From positions 124,001-188,000 of the forward strand of contig JADIYP010000001.1 in the NCBI GenBank assembly GCA_016705235.1: a DNA stretch of 64,000 bases, given 5' to 3'. This document shows positions 1-8,727 of this stretch, piece by piece (within the stretch, counting starts at the first letter, position 1; the number at the start of each line of letters is the position of its first letter). The translations under genes and the position numbers were made by a program. The notes under the pieces were generated by a model. It worked only from the letters and a program-made list of their open reading frames with translations, was not told the origin of the DNA and did not search any database. Origin of the DNA: Candidatus Leptovillus affinis (GTDB taxonomy: Bacteria; Chloroflexota; Anaerolineae; Promineifilales; Promineifilaceae).

Positions 1-700
1 TCCACACTTCGTCGGCGTGGAGGGCCTGGCCCATGAGGGCGGCGCTGAAGTCGGAGCCGCCACGGCCCAGGGTGGTGGTGATGCCGGTCTGGGTGGCGGC
101 GATGAAGCCGGTGATGATGGGGATGATGTTTTGGGCGAGTAACGGCCGTATCCTCGCCTGCGTCTTGACATCTGTCATATCCAGCAGCGGCGTGGCTGCC
201 TGGAAATTATCATCGGTAACGACCAGTTCCGTGGCGTCTACAGACTCAGCCGGGTGGCCGATCTGGCGCAGGTAGGCGGCCAAAATGCGCGCGCTCATCT
301 GCTCGCCCATGCCGCCGATGGTGTCCAGAGCGCGAGGAGTCAGTTCGCCCAGGGCCAGCACGGCCTGGCATAACGCTTCGTAGCGGTCAATAAATTTGCC
401 GTTTTCGGCCAGCACCTTTTGCCGTTCGCCTTCGGGCGCGAGCAAGCCGTCGATGGCTTCGTAGTGCACCTGGCGCAGCATGTGGGCCACGTCCTGGTAG
501 GTATCGGGATCGCCGGTTAGGGCGGTGTTGGCGCCATTCAGCAGCAGATCGGTCACTTTGATGGGTTTGCTGCCCATCGCCGAGACCACCACTACCACCT
601 GGCCCCATTCTTCGCGGGCATTGAGGATGAGATCGGCCGTTTCGCGCATAGCCTGAGCGCTGCCGACTGATGTGCCACCGAATTTCATTACAAGGGTCAT
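1..700 (-). CDS. Aspartate kinase, N-terminal part (3' end outside the window)
   Basis: Translation from the ATG at 700 begins MTLVMKFGGTSVGSA, the ATP-binding KFGGTSV signature of aspartokinases. About 233 residues are present, including GRGGSDFSA near the left edge, a conserved substrate-site segment. The family phosphorylates L-aspartate in the first step to lysine, threonine and methionine. The regulatory ACT domains, and any fusion to homoserine dehydrogenase, would lie outside the window, so the isoform (LysC, ThrA or MetL type) cannot be decided. The gene sits directly behind a SAM-I riboswitch and its terminator, so expression should fall when S-adenosylmethionine is abundant. This suggests a methionine-branch role. 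Confidence 0.93.
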   Translation of the reverse strand, partial: MTLVMKFGGTSVGSAQAMRETADLILNAREEWGQVVVVVSAMGSKPIKVTDLLLNGANTALTGDPDTYQDVAHMLRQVHYEAIDGLLAPEGERQKVLAENGKFIDRYEALCQAVLALGELTPRALDTIGGMGEQMSARILAAYLRQIGHPAESVDATELVVTDDNFQAATPLLDMTDVKTQARIRPLLAQNIIPIITGFIAATQTGITTTLGRGGSDFSAALMGQALHADEVW

Positions 701-794
701 AAGATTACTCCATTTTTAGGTCGGATTTCGGGTTGCCCTTCGGGAGTTGATGGTAATCCTTTTTCCGAAAACCGAGAATTGGTTAAGTTGCCTG

Positions 795-846
795 AAAAGC
801 AAAACGGCTCTTCACACATTTAACATCCAGTGTGTAAAGAGCCGTT
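795..846 (-). terminator. Intrinsic terminator of the S-box leader
   Basis: A long hairpin at 804-845 (arms ACGGCTCTT and AAGAGCCGT with further pairing of ACACA/TGTGT) is followed on the minus strand by TTTTGCTTTT. It lies between the SAM-I aptamer and the aspartate kinase start, as expected for the expression platform of a transcription-terminating riboswitch. A second hairpin at 861-890 (ACGCCTCTTC/GAAGAGGCGT) lies between aptamer and terminator and may belong to the switching region. Confidence 0.8.
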
Positions 847-907
847 CGTTCTAATAACAAACGCCTCTTCCAGAAGGTGCGAAGAGGCGTTGCAGGCGTA
901 ACGCTGA

Positions 908-1036
908 TTCTCATCTTCCAGAAGATTCCCGCATTGGGGAATCACATCTGCCGGAATTGGCACCTGACAAACTGCGAACAGCTTGTAGGTTGCCGAGGCT
1001 TCATCGGGCCGGTCCCTCTGCCTCTCTGGATAAGAA
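908..1036 (-). promoter_or_regulatory. SAM-I (S-box) riboswitch aptamer
   Basis: Read on the minus strand, the segment starts TTCTTATCCAGAGAGG, continues with GAGGGACCGGCCCGATGAAG, then GGCAACCT, then a GGTGCCAATTCC block, a GATTCCC/GGGAATC hairpin and finally GATGAGAA, which closes helix P1 against TTCTTATC. The order and the invariant blocks (AGAGAGG, GGCCCGATGAAG, GGCAACC, GTGCCAATTCC) are those of the SAM-I family. It controls the aspartate kinase gene at 1-700. With SAM bound, the terminator at about 804-845 should form. Confidence 0.92.
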
Positions 1037-1243
1037 ATGTAGATAATTTATTTGGTTGTGAAGTATGTTCTGCGTGTTTTCCAAACTGCGGGTTGTTTTC
1101 CCACAGATCAGGGTGATCTAGCCACAGAACCTGGACGGAATGGTATCAAAGCGGATTGTGCTTGTCAATGGATGAATTTGTTGGACGGGGCCGGTGCGCG
1201 CGGAATGTGGACGGATCAGGCAAACAGGTTTCTTGTGGGTTAT

Positions 1244-4234
1244 TTAGAGGAGGTGGCGGGTAATTTCGTCGACGAGGCGGTTGAGGGTGTAGGGTTTTTG
1301 CAAGAAGCCGACGGTGGCACGGCCGTTCAGGCGGTTGTTGGTTTCGGCTTCGCTGTAGCCGGAAGACATGAGGACGCGAACGTCGGGGTTGATTTGTTGT
1401 AGGGCTTGCAAGGTTTCCGACCCGTTCATGTTGGGCATGAACCAATCGACGATGACGAGATCGATGACGTCCTGGTATTGTTGGTAAAGTTCCAGGCCAG
1501 AACGGCCGTCTGAAGCGACCAATGCGCCGATGTTTTCCATTTCTAAAATATCTTTAATGGCTTCGCGCACCGGCTCTTCGTCATCAATTACCAGGATAAC
1601 GGCCGTAGTCGCCGCTTTTTTTTGCGGTATGTCGGGCAAAGCGGCCGGGGGCAAACCGGTTATAGGGAAAAGCAAATCAAATGTTGTGCCCAGGCCAACT
1701 TCACTGGTAACGCGCAGTGCGCCTTTGTGCCCGCGCATAATGCCCAAAGCCGCCGCCAAACCCAGCCCTCTGCCCGTAAACTTGGTGGTGAAGAAGGGGT
1801 CAAAAATACGGCTCATGGTCTCTTCGCTCATGCCGCAGCCATCGTCGCTGACAGTTAAAAAGACATAGTTACCGGGCTTTAATTGTTGCTTGGTTCGCTG
1901 CCAATAGTCGGTGTCGGCTTCGGAAATTGTCTGGATGCCGGTGGTAATGTGAATTGTGCCGCGATTTCCTTCCATGGCTTCCGCAGCGTTCAGAATAAGG
2001 TTCATGACAACCTGTTGTATCTGGCCGGGATCCGCTTCGATCAGGGGCAGATCGTTGGTGAGGTAGGTTTCCAGGCGTACATTATGGGGGATCACCACGT
2101 CGAGTAAGTGCTGGTTTTCGCGGATGATGGTGGTTAATTGCAGCGGTTGGAAGCTAAATTGCCGTCGCCCGGAAAAAGCAAGCAGTTGCTGCGTGAGTTC
2201 AGACGCTTTCTCGGCGGCTTTAACGGCTTTTTCGACGTGGCGATATGCGGGCGCTTCGGCGGGCAATTGGGACAATGCCAACGAGGTTTGTCCCATGATG
2301 GCGACCAATAAATTGTTGAAATCGTGGGCGACGCCGCCGGCCAGGACACCCAGGCTCTCCATTTTTTGCGTGTGGTGCAATAATTCTTCGGCGCGTTTGC
2401 GATCGGTAATGTCTCTGGAGGTTAAGACAATGGATGTGATACGGCCGTCTCGATCACAAACCGGGTAAAGTGAATATTCAAAGTAGCGTTTTCCGCCATT
2501 ACTCTGGATGACAATCTCCCCGCTTGCCGGCTGCCCTGAGCGGCCAGCCTCGTGTATATTGGCGTTAAACTCATGTAACAGGTTGTCTGATGATTTTACC
2601 TCCGACCACGTTTTGCCGAGAATCTCCGTCGCCGATAAGTCCAATTGTTGGATCACCGCCGGACTGGCATAACGGATACGGCCGTCTACATCATGAATCA
2701 GGAAGAAATCCGGCGTCGTGCTGAGGATGACATCCATCATTTGCACCTGATCTTCTAGCTGGGCGGCCAGTTGTTTCAGCTTTAGCTCAGCCCGTTTGCT
2801 GGTAATGGCGGCGGCAATTTGGCCGGAAACAAAAACCAGAAATTGCTCTTCTTGCTCGCTGTAAGCAGTGCGATCATGATAATTTTGCACCACAATCGCC
2901 CCGATTGTTTCGGCTTTGGTTTTGAGCGGCGCGCCCAACCAAATTTTAGCCAGCGGCCCCACTTCATCGATGACATTTTGCTGGATCAAACGGCGCTGCC
3001 CCTCTTCGTCGATGAGACAGGGCTGCCCGGAACGGATCACCGATTCGGTCATCCCGCGACCGGCAGGGTACGGACGGCCGTTATACGTATCACGCTCATC
3101 CACAAAATAAGGCAGCGACAATATGTTTTCCGGTTCATCATACAGGGCAATATAAAAATTGCGCGCATCCAGAAATTGGCCGACCACGCGATGGATGGAT
3201 TGGTATAAGTCTTCCAGGCTGATGTCTGAATTGGCGATGGTGGCGATCTGGTAAACGGCCGTTTGCAGCGATTCGCCCCGTTTTTGCTCGGTAATATCGC
3301 GAATAAACCCATGCAGCAGGGTACGGCCGTTCATTTCAAACACCGTCGCGGTTAGCTGCACATCCAACAAATGGCCGTCCTCCCGCCGCAGATGTGAATG
3401 GGTGGTTACCGATTTTTGCCGGCGCGTTTCTTCCACAAAATCCCCTATCTCAGACGGATGGGCTAAAGGAATCAAGTTATCGATGGTCATAGACAACAAC
3501 GCCGCTTCGCTGTAGCCAGACATAAACGCCATGCGCGGGTTTGTCGACAATACCCGCAGGCTCTCCACATCGACAACCAGGATCGCGTCGTTGGCGGTTT
3601 CAAACAGTCGGCGGTACTGGTCTTCGGTGCGGCGCACAGCTTCAAACAGGTGGGCATCTTGCAGCGCCAGAGAAATCTGGTTGGCAAAAGCAGCAATGGC
3701 CGGTACATCTTCCGCTTTTAACTGGGAACCGGCCAGGTACAACACACCCCGCGCTTCTCCAACGCGGGTAATCGGCGCTAAAATGGCCGGCATGCCCGAA
3801 AACACGCGAAACGCCTGTCGCACCAAAAAGCTCAAATTGGGGAATACCTGTTTCAGTTTTTCAGTATTATCGGGGATGTAGATGGCCTTGCCGTCCCGAA
3901 TGACTTGTTCGTCGATGACGGCCGTCTTCCGCGCATAGGTGTAACCAACCCCCTTAATGCCCAGGCCCTTCTCAAACGATTTCAACGCGCGGATCAATCC
4001 ATCTGGCATTACCAACGCCTGAACCACAAACTGCGTTTGGTCTTCATTCAACATGTTGATGGACCCTTGAAGGTCCAGGTTTTTCAGTTGCGCGCCAAAG
4101 ATATCGTAAACGGCCGTTTCCGAATGCGCCGCCGTTTGCAAAGCAGCCACAGCCGTATTGAGCGCTCTCAGCATCTTCGTTTCTCTTTCCGAGACACCAG
4201 ATTCGATTCTAGTTCGCTGTTTTTTGGCTTTCAT
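1244..4234 (-). CDS. Hybrid sensor histidine kinase (GAF-PAS-GAF-PAS-HisKA-HATPase-REC)
   Basis: A 996-residue cytoplasmic signalling protein with no membrane segment. Visible domains in order: GAF-like (about 20-195), PAS ending in FIRDITEQK (about 205-315), a second GAF (about 330-480), a second PAS ending in SRDITDRK (about 500-620), HisKA with the H-box GGVAHDFNNLLVAI (His near 641), HATPase with the G-boxes DDGCGM and GRGLGLAA (about 735-855), and a C-terminal receiver with VILVIDDEEP, the phospho-acceptor Asp in VIVDWFMP and Lys in LQKPY. The H-box with FNNLL places it in the HPK4-like group. The receiver has no output domain, so phosphate probably moves to a separate protein. The signal is unknown. 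It is apparently monocistronic and convergent with nothing. Confidence 0.9.
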   Translation of the reverse strand: MKAKKQRTRIESGVSERETKMLRALNTAVAALQTAAHSETAVYDIFGAQLKNLDLQGSINMLNEDQTQFVVQALVMPDGLIRALKSFEKGLGIKGVGYTYARKTAVIDEQVIRDGKAIYIPDNTEKLKQVFPNLSFLVRQAFRVFSGMPAILAPITRVGEARGVLYLAGSQLKAEDVPAIAAFANQISLALQDAHLFEAVRRTEDQYRRLFETANDAILVVDVESLRVLSTNPRMAFMSGYSEAALLSMTIDNLIPLAHPSEIGDFVEETRRQKSVTTHSHLRREDGHLLDVQLTATVFEMNGRTLLHGFIRDITEQKRGESLQTAVYQIATIANSDISLEDLYQSIHRVVGQFLDARNFYIALYDEPENILSLPYFVDERDTYNGRPYPAGRGMTESVIRSGQPCLIDEEGQRRLIQQNVIDEVGPLAKIWLGAPLKTKAETIGAIVVQNYHDRTAYSEQEEQFLVFVSGQIAAAITSKRAELKLKQLAAQLEDQVQMMDVILSTTPDFFLIHDVDGRIRYASPAVIQQLDLSATEILGKTWSEVKSSDNLLHEFNANIHEAGRSGQPASGEIVIQSNGGKRYFEYSLYPVCDRDGRITSIVLTSRDITDRKRAEELLHHTQKMESLGVLAGGVAHDFNNLLVAIMGQTSLALSQLPAEAPAYRHVEKAVKAAEKASELTQQLLAFSGRRQFSFQPLQLTTIIRENQHLLDVVIPHNVRLETYLTNDLPLIEADPGQIQQVVMNLILNAAEAMEGNRGTIHITTGIQTISEADTDYWQRTKQQLKPGNYVFLTVSDDGCGMSEETMSRIFDPFFTTKFTGRGLGLAAALGIMRGHKGALRVTSEVGLGTTFDLLFPITGLPPAALPDIPQKKAATTAVILVIDDEEPVREAIKDILEMENIGALVASDGRSGLELYQQYQDVIDLVIVDWFMPNMNGSETLQALQQINPDVRVLMSSGYSEAETNNRLNGRATVGFLQKPYTLNRLVDEITRHLL

Positions 4235-4455
4235 GTCACCTGATCAGACAGGTTCGGATTTTTCTGGATTGGACCAACCAAACGACCCTTCCTAAAATCC
4301 TTTGGGGGAGTGTACCCATCAAGTCACCGCCCGAATCATTAAGACGCTGGTAGACGACCAAGGCCCAATCACTTGAGTAGTACGTTGGTCAATAAAATAT
4401 ATTGCCCTAAAAAAGGAAATGCGGCTATAAGAAATCTTACCCAAAAAGTCACGGG

Positions 4456-5847
4456 TTATGGGCTGAGAGCCAGCGCATCTGGGCCAACGATCACTTCAGG
4501 CGAAAAATAGCTGAGACGGCCGTTCTCATCCAACGCCGCCACACTCACCACATAATTTTCGGCCGGGTCAAAACCCGTCAGCCCCACGTTGCCCGCCTGC
4601 TGCGCCTTCACCAAGCGGAACACCGGATGCGAAGACATCGCCAACGGCCGAAAAGAAATGGCATACCCGGCCACATCTTCCGCCACCGGCCAGCGCAATT
4701 GATACATACCCAGCGCATCCGTCGCATTAATCACCGGCGCCGGCGGCTGCATCGGCGCGCCCGCCAGATTCGCCGCCACGGCCACATTCAACCGCACCAC
4801 CTGCTGCAAATAATCATAATCAATCCGGTCCCAGGTATCGCGCACCGAATTTACCATGTCCGGGTCTTCTTCCGATTCAATCACTCGGATGGCCGGCATC
4901 CCCACGCTCACAAATTCCCGATGATCGCCCCACCGCCCCTCGCGGTCTAACGCGTCCAACACCGTTGTGGGAAATGTAGGCACATACAACCCGCCAACAT
5001 ATTCATAATACCGGGCCAACTGCCCCGAAGGAGAATACGCCAACTCTGGCGCAAACACCCGCACCGACTGGGGAATGCCCTTTCGGCCGCCGACCGCATC
5101 ATAATTGATGGCCGCCAACACGTTCATGCTGTCCAAAAAGGCGTTTTGGGCAAAATGGCGCGACCCTACCGTGCCTTCTTCCTCCGCCGAAGTCGCCAGG
5201 AAAATGATGGTTTGGTTCCACTGCTGGGCGCTTAACAACCGCGCCGATTCCAGCAGCAGAGCAACGCCGGAGCCGTTGTCGTTGGCTCCCGGGGCGCGGC
5301 TTTCGCCATCCAAAATGTCTGGCGCGCGATTATCGTAATGGGCCATGATGATGATCACGCCGTTGCTCTGACCATTGCCCGGCAGTTCGGCGATGATGTT
5401 GCTTTGCGGCGCGGAGTAGCCGTTGTAGTCGAGGGGAAAGTCATCATAACGCACCTGGAGACGGCCGTTTCCCACCCTTACAAACTCGTCAAAAATCCAG
5501 CGCCGCGTCGCCCCAATCCCCCAATTCTCCAATTCCGGATCACCAAACGCATTACGATTGCCAAACCCCTCCATTTTCTGCACGTACCCCATCAACTGCT
5601 GCTGCGAAACCTGTTCCACCAGATTCGCAATGCTGCGATCAATCTTAGGCGCGACATCACTGATCGGATCCAGCACCATTTCGCCGGTTGCCGCCGGATT
5701 CGGGTCAAACGGCCGTGCCGTGGGCACAGGCGTCGGCAGCGACGGCCGTTCCGGCGTTGCCAACGCCCCACAGCCGGCCAACAAAAAAACCATTCCCAAC
5801 AGGCTAAGCCCGATAAAATTTCTCAATTGCCCACGCAATACGTACAT
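4456..5847 (-). CDS. M28-family zinc metallopeptidase lipoprotein
   Basis: About 463 residues. The N-terminal signal peptide ends in the lipobox LLAGC, followed by a Thr/Pro-rich linker (SLPTPVPTARPF), so the enzyme is probably lipid-anchored outside the membrane. The M28 core shows IIIMAHYDNRAP (metal His and Asp), GANDNGSGVA (bridging Asp), and TSAEEEGTVGS (catalytic and metal Glu). Further ligands are expected in NYDAVGG and the DHREF segment. The C-terminal 90 residues look like a fibronectin-III-type domain. M28 enzymes are aminopeptidases or carboxypeptidases, but the substrate cannot be read from the sequence. A GTG at 5853 is an alternative start. The ATG at 5847 was preferred, although the GTGAGG in front of it is very close. 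Confidence 0.88.
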   Translation of the reverse strand: MYVLRGQLRNFIGLSLLGMVFLLAGCGALATPERPSLPTPVPTARPFDPNPAATGEMVLDPISDVAPKIDRSIANLVEQVSQQQLMGYVQKMEGFGNRNAFGDPELENWGIGATRRWIFDEFVRVGNGRLQVRYDDFPLDYNGYSAPQSNIIAELPGNGQSNGVIIIMAHYDNRAPDILDGESRAPGANDNGSGVALLLESARLLSAQQWNQTIIFLATSAEEEGTVGSRHFAQNAFLDSMNVLAAINYDAVGGRKGIPQSVRVFAPELAYSPSGQLARYYEYVGGLYVPTFPTTVLDALDREGRWGDHREFVSVGMPAIRVIESEEDPDMVNSVRDTWDRIDYDYLQQVVRLNVAVAANLAGAPMQPPAPVINATDALGMYQLRWPVAEDVAGYAISFRPLAMSSHPVFRLVKAQQAGNVGLTGFDPAENYVVSVAALDENGRLSYFSPEVIVGPDALALSP

Positions 5848-6007
5848 CCTCACTCACGCATCAAACAATTTGCCGTCGCCTAAGCCAGGCGCAGACTACC
5901 AAAAATATTGTAATCAAACTACGCCGTCAAGCAATGATAGTGCAGAACTGTTGGGGAATCTTTAAGAAAGAGGAAAAACCGGCCGGTCCAGGCCCCAAGA
6001 AAGCAAA

Positions 6008-6042
6008 CAAAAACGGCGCTGCCCGGTTTCAGGCAGCGCCGC
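6008..6042 (-). terminator. Intrinsic terminator after the small membrane protein gene
   Basis: The hairpin GGCGCTGCC (6016-6024) / GGCAGCGCC (6033-6041) is followed on the minus strand by GTTTTTGTTTG. It lies about 27 bases downstream of the stop codon of the gene at 6069-6368. Confidence 0.8.
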
Positions 6043-6068
6043 CGCAAAATATCGTAAAAACGTGTCGA

Positions 6069-6368
6069 TTAGATGATGGAAGCCACAAATACCAGCGCAA
6101 TAGCCAAAACGCCAATGGCCTGCCCGGCCAAAGCCATGCCCCACTGCGCCTCACCGCGCAGCCAGCGGCTGGTCAAGGCCACCACAATCAGGCCAATCGC
6201 CAGACCCAAAGGCCACATCGCCAGCGCCGCCAGGAAAGGCAGGCCCGACCAGAGCCAGTTAAACACGCCGCCCAACAATAACCCGACGAAAACGGCCACG
6301 GCCGTTGCTCCACGCCCCGATTCCTTCGTTTCATACAGCGATTGGTTACTAAATGGTTGAGCAAACAT
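6069..6368 (-). CDS. Small hypothetical membrane protein
   Basis: A 99-residue protein with a short hydrophilic N-terminus (FAQPFSNQSLYETKESGRG) and three predicted membrane helices: one at about 20-45, one at about 50-66 and one at about 80-99. I do not recognise the family. Start support comes from AGGAGAG just upstream of the ATG on the minus strand, and a strong terminator follows the stop codon. It stands alone between the M28 peptidase and the divergent tgt gene. No function can be proposed. Confidence 0.7.
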   Translation of the reverse strand: MFAQPFSNQSLYETKESGRGATAVAVFVGLLLGGVFNWLWSGLPFLAALAMWPLGLAIGLIVVALTSRWLRGEAQWGMALAGQAIGVLAIALVFVASII

Positions 6369-6585
6369 GGTTCTCTCCTGAAAGCTTGTTTTTGAATCCC
6401 GTGTCTATGAAGGAAGTATCGTCGAAAATGGGCGTTTGTTCTGGTCGCCAAACGTATGAAACAACGATACCTTTTCTACGTTTCCTACGCTGTGTCACAC
6501 TTTACATTTCAGCGGCAAATTTCCCGCCATTCCGGTAACCAATACGCTGTGTACCGCGAAAAGTTCCCTTCCGCACGCCGTGCGG

Positions 6586-6591
6586 TATAAT
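6586..6591 (+). promoter_or_regulatory. -10 element of a near-leaderless tgt promoter
   Basis: TATAAT at 6586-6591 lies only seven bases before the tgt ATG (6599). A transcript initiated at the usual distance would start at or next to the start codon, so the message is predicted to be leaderless. No good -35 hexamer is visible. TTCCCT, 16 bases upstream, is the nearest candidate. No Shine-Dalgarno sequence precedes the ATG. Confidence 0.6.
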
Positions 6592-6598
6592 CTGCGCC

Positions 6599-7711
6599 AT
6601 GTTTGAATTTGAAATCGACACAACCGACCCGAACAGTGGGGGGCGAAACGGCCGTTTCCACACCCCGCACGGCATCCTCCAAACCCCCGTCTTCGCTCCC
6701 GTTGGCACTGCCGCCACCGTCAAAGCGATGAAACCCAGCGATCTCCAGACCATCGGCGCCACCCTCGTTCTCAGCAACACCTATCACCTATACCTGCGCC
6801 CCGGCGACGAACTCATCCGCGATTTAGGCGGGCTGCACCGCTTCATGAACTGGGACGGCCCCATCCTCACCGACAGCGGCGGCTTTCAGGTCTTCAGCCT
6901 CAGCAACACCCGCAAAATCGACGCCGACGGCGTAACCTTCCAATCACACATCGACGGTTCCTACCACCGCTTCACCCCTGAACGCAGCATCGCCATCCAG
7001 GAAAACCTGGGCGCCGACATCATCATGGCGTTCGACGAATGCCCGCCGCCCACCGATCGCGCTTACGTCGAAAAATCGCTCTCGCGCACCCACCCCTGGC
7101 TGGAACGCTGCCTCGCGGCCAAAACCCGCCCTGATCAGGCGCTCTTCGGCATCGTGCAGGGCGGCATTTTCCCCGATTTGCGCGCCGCCAGCGCCCGCTT
7201 CATGATCGACCTGGACTTGCCCGGCTATGCCATCGGTGGTCTGGCCGTCGGCGAAACAAAAGCTGAAATGGCCGCCATGCTGGACACCCTGCACCCCATC
7301 CTGCCGGCCAACAAACCGCGCTACCTGATGGGCGTCGGCGCGCCCGAAGACCTGGTCAACGGCGTCTTACGCGGCGTCGACATTTTCGACTGTGTGCTGC
7401 CCACGCGCATTGCCCGCAATGGCTCCGCGCTCATCAAAGGCGGCCGCCTGAATCTGCGCAACGCCCAGTACAGCCACGATCCCGCGCCGCTGGACGAAAC
7501 CTGCGCCTGTTACACCTGCACCCATTTCAGCCGCGCTTACCTGCGCCATCTGGTCAAGGCCAATGAAATCCTGGGCCACATCCTGCTGACCACCCATAAT
7601 CTGCACTTTTTGCTGGCACTCATGCGCCAGATTCGCGCCGCCATAAGTGATGGTGAATTACGGCCGTTTGCCGCCGAATTCCTCAGCCATTACCCCGACC
7701 CCGGCCAATAA
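6599..7711 (+). CDS. tgt: Queuine tRNA-ribosyltransferase
   Basis: The 370-residue length is normal for bacterial Tgt. The enzyme exchanges guanine-34 of tRNAs with GUN anticodons for preQ1. Visible signatures include PVGTAATVKAM, LSNTYHLYLRPG, the active-site Asp in LTDSGGFQVFSL (near residue 100), the nucleophile region GVDIFDCVLPTR, and the zinc site CACYTCTHF with a later His (TTHNLHF). It heads a tight plus-strand group with the YheT-type hydrolase (5-base gap) and the ferredoxin-like protein. The mRNA is probably leaderless. A queuosine-pathway link at the far right edge cannot be confirmed. Confidence 0.97.
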   Translation: MFEFEIDTTDPNSGGRNGRFHTPHGILQTPVFAPVGTAATVKAMKPSDLQTIGATLVLSNTYHLYLRPGDELIRDLGGLHRFMNWDGPILTDSGGFQVFSLSNTRKIDADGVTFQSHIDGSYHRFTPERSIAIQENLGADIIMAFDECPPPTDRAYVEKSLSRTHPWLERCLAAKTRPDQALFGIVQGGIFPDLRAASARFMIDLDLPGYAIGGLAVGETKAEMAAMLDTLHPILPANKPRYLMGVGAPEDLVNGVLRGVDIFDCVLPTRIARNGSALIKGGRLNLRNAQYSHDPAPLDETCACYTCTHFSRAYLRHLVKANEILGHILLTTHNLHFLLALMRQIRAAISDGELRPFAAEFLSHYPDPGQ

Positions 7712-7716
7712 AAACG

Positions 7717-8727
7717 ATGCCCGCACCTTTTCAGTTGGAACCCTTCACTCCTTCTATCACCCTGCGGAACCCGCACATCCAATCTATCCTGGCCAATGGG
7801 CTGCGGCCTAAACATGGCGTCGCCTTTCGCCGCCAGCGATTGGACACGCCTGATGGCGACTTTATCGATCTGGACTTCGCCGACGTAAACGGCGCATCCT
7901 GGGCCGATCTGGGCGACGACGCGCCCATCGTCCTGCTGCTCCACGGCCTGGAAGGGTCTGCCCGACGCGGCTATGCCCACGAAACCTACCGCCAACTGGC
8001 GACGCGCGGCATACGCGCCGCCGGTCTCAATTTCCGCTCGTGCAGCGGCGAAATGAACCGCACCGCCCACCTGTACCACGCCGGAGCCACCGGCGACGTG
8101 GTTTTGGCAATGGATTGGCTGGCCGCCCAATTCCCCCACGCGCCCAAAGGCATGATCGGCTTTTCGTTGGGCGGCAATGTTTTGCTCAAATATCTGGGCG
8201 AACAAAGCGCCAATCTCACTGGCAGCGTGCAAACGGCCGTTGCCATTTCCCCACCCTTCGACATGGTCGCCGGTTCTCTGGCCTTCAACCACGGCCCCGG
8301 CCGTCTTTATGCCCGCCTCTTTCTGCGCACCCTCAAAGAAAAAACCCGCGCCCATGCCCCCATTATCGGCGACAAAATCGACGTGACGCGCGTATTGGCC
8401 GCCCAAACCGTCGCCGAATTCGACGACGCGCTGACCGCACCCCTGCACGGCTTTCAAAACGCCCACGACTATTACATCCAATGCGGCTCCGGGCGCTTTT
8501 TGCCCGACATTCGCCTGCCCACGCTGCTCATCCGCGCGTTAGACGATCCCTTTTTTGGCGACGATCTACCGCTGGTGGCCCAGGCTGATAATTCATGTCT
8601 CGTGCCCGGTTTCACCGCCCACGGCGGCCACGTTGGGTTTCTGGAAAGCCTGCGCCCACGCCGCTTTTGGGCCGAGCGTCAGGCCGCTCGTTTTTTGGCC
8701 CATCACCTGAAGGATGCCCGCTTATGA
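7717..8727 (+). CDS. YheT-type alpha/beta hydrolase
   Basis: A 336-residue alpha/beta-hydrolase of the YheT/embryogenesis-associated (EMB8) family. VLLLHGLEGSARRGY supplies the oxyanion-hole HG motif. GMIGFSLGGNVLLKYLGE contains the nucleophile Ser in GFSLGGN. An acidic residue lies in the segment LLIRALDDPFF, and the catalytic His is expected in HGGHVGF. The N-terminal NPHIQSI motif is typical of the family. Physiological substrates of YheT proteins are poorly known, and esterase activity is the usual annotation. The stop codon overlaps the next start (ATGA at 8724-8727), so translation is probably coupled. Confidence 0.9.
   Translation: MPAPFQLEPFTPSITLRNPHIQSILANGLRPKHGVAFRRQRLDTPDGDFIDLDFADVNGASWADLGDDAPIVLLLHGLEGSARRGYAHETYRQLATRGIRAAGLNFRSCSGEMNRTAHLYHAGATGDVVLAMDWLAAQFPHAPKGMIGFSLGGNVLLKYLGEQSANLTGSVQTAVAISPPFDMVAGSLAFNHGPGRLYARLFLRTLKEKTRAHAPIIGDKIDVTRVLAAQTVAEFDDALTAPLHGFQNAHDYYIQCGSGRFLPDIRLPTLLIRALDDPFFGDDLPLVAQADNSCLVPGFTAHGGHVGFLESLRPRRFWAERQAARFLAHHLKDARL

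Noticed and set aside
877..1402. Open reading frames on the plus strand over the S-box leader and the kinase 3' end
   Set aside because: They are antisense to a clear riboswitch and to the hybrid kinase, and have no family-like sequence or ribosome binding site.
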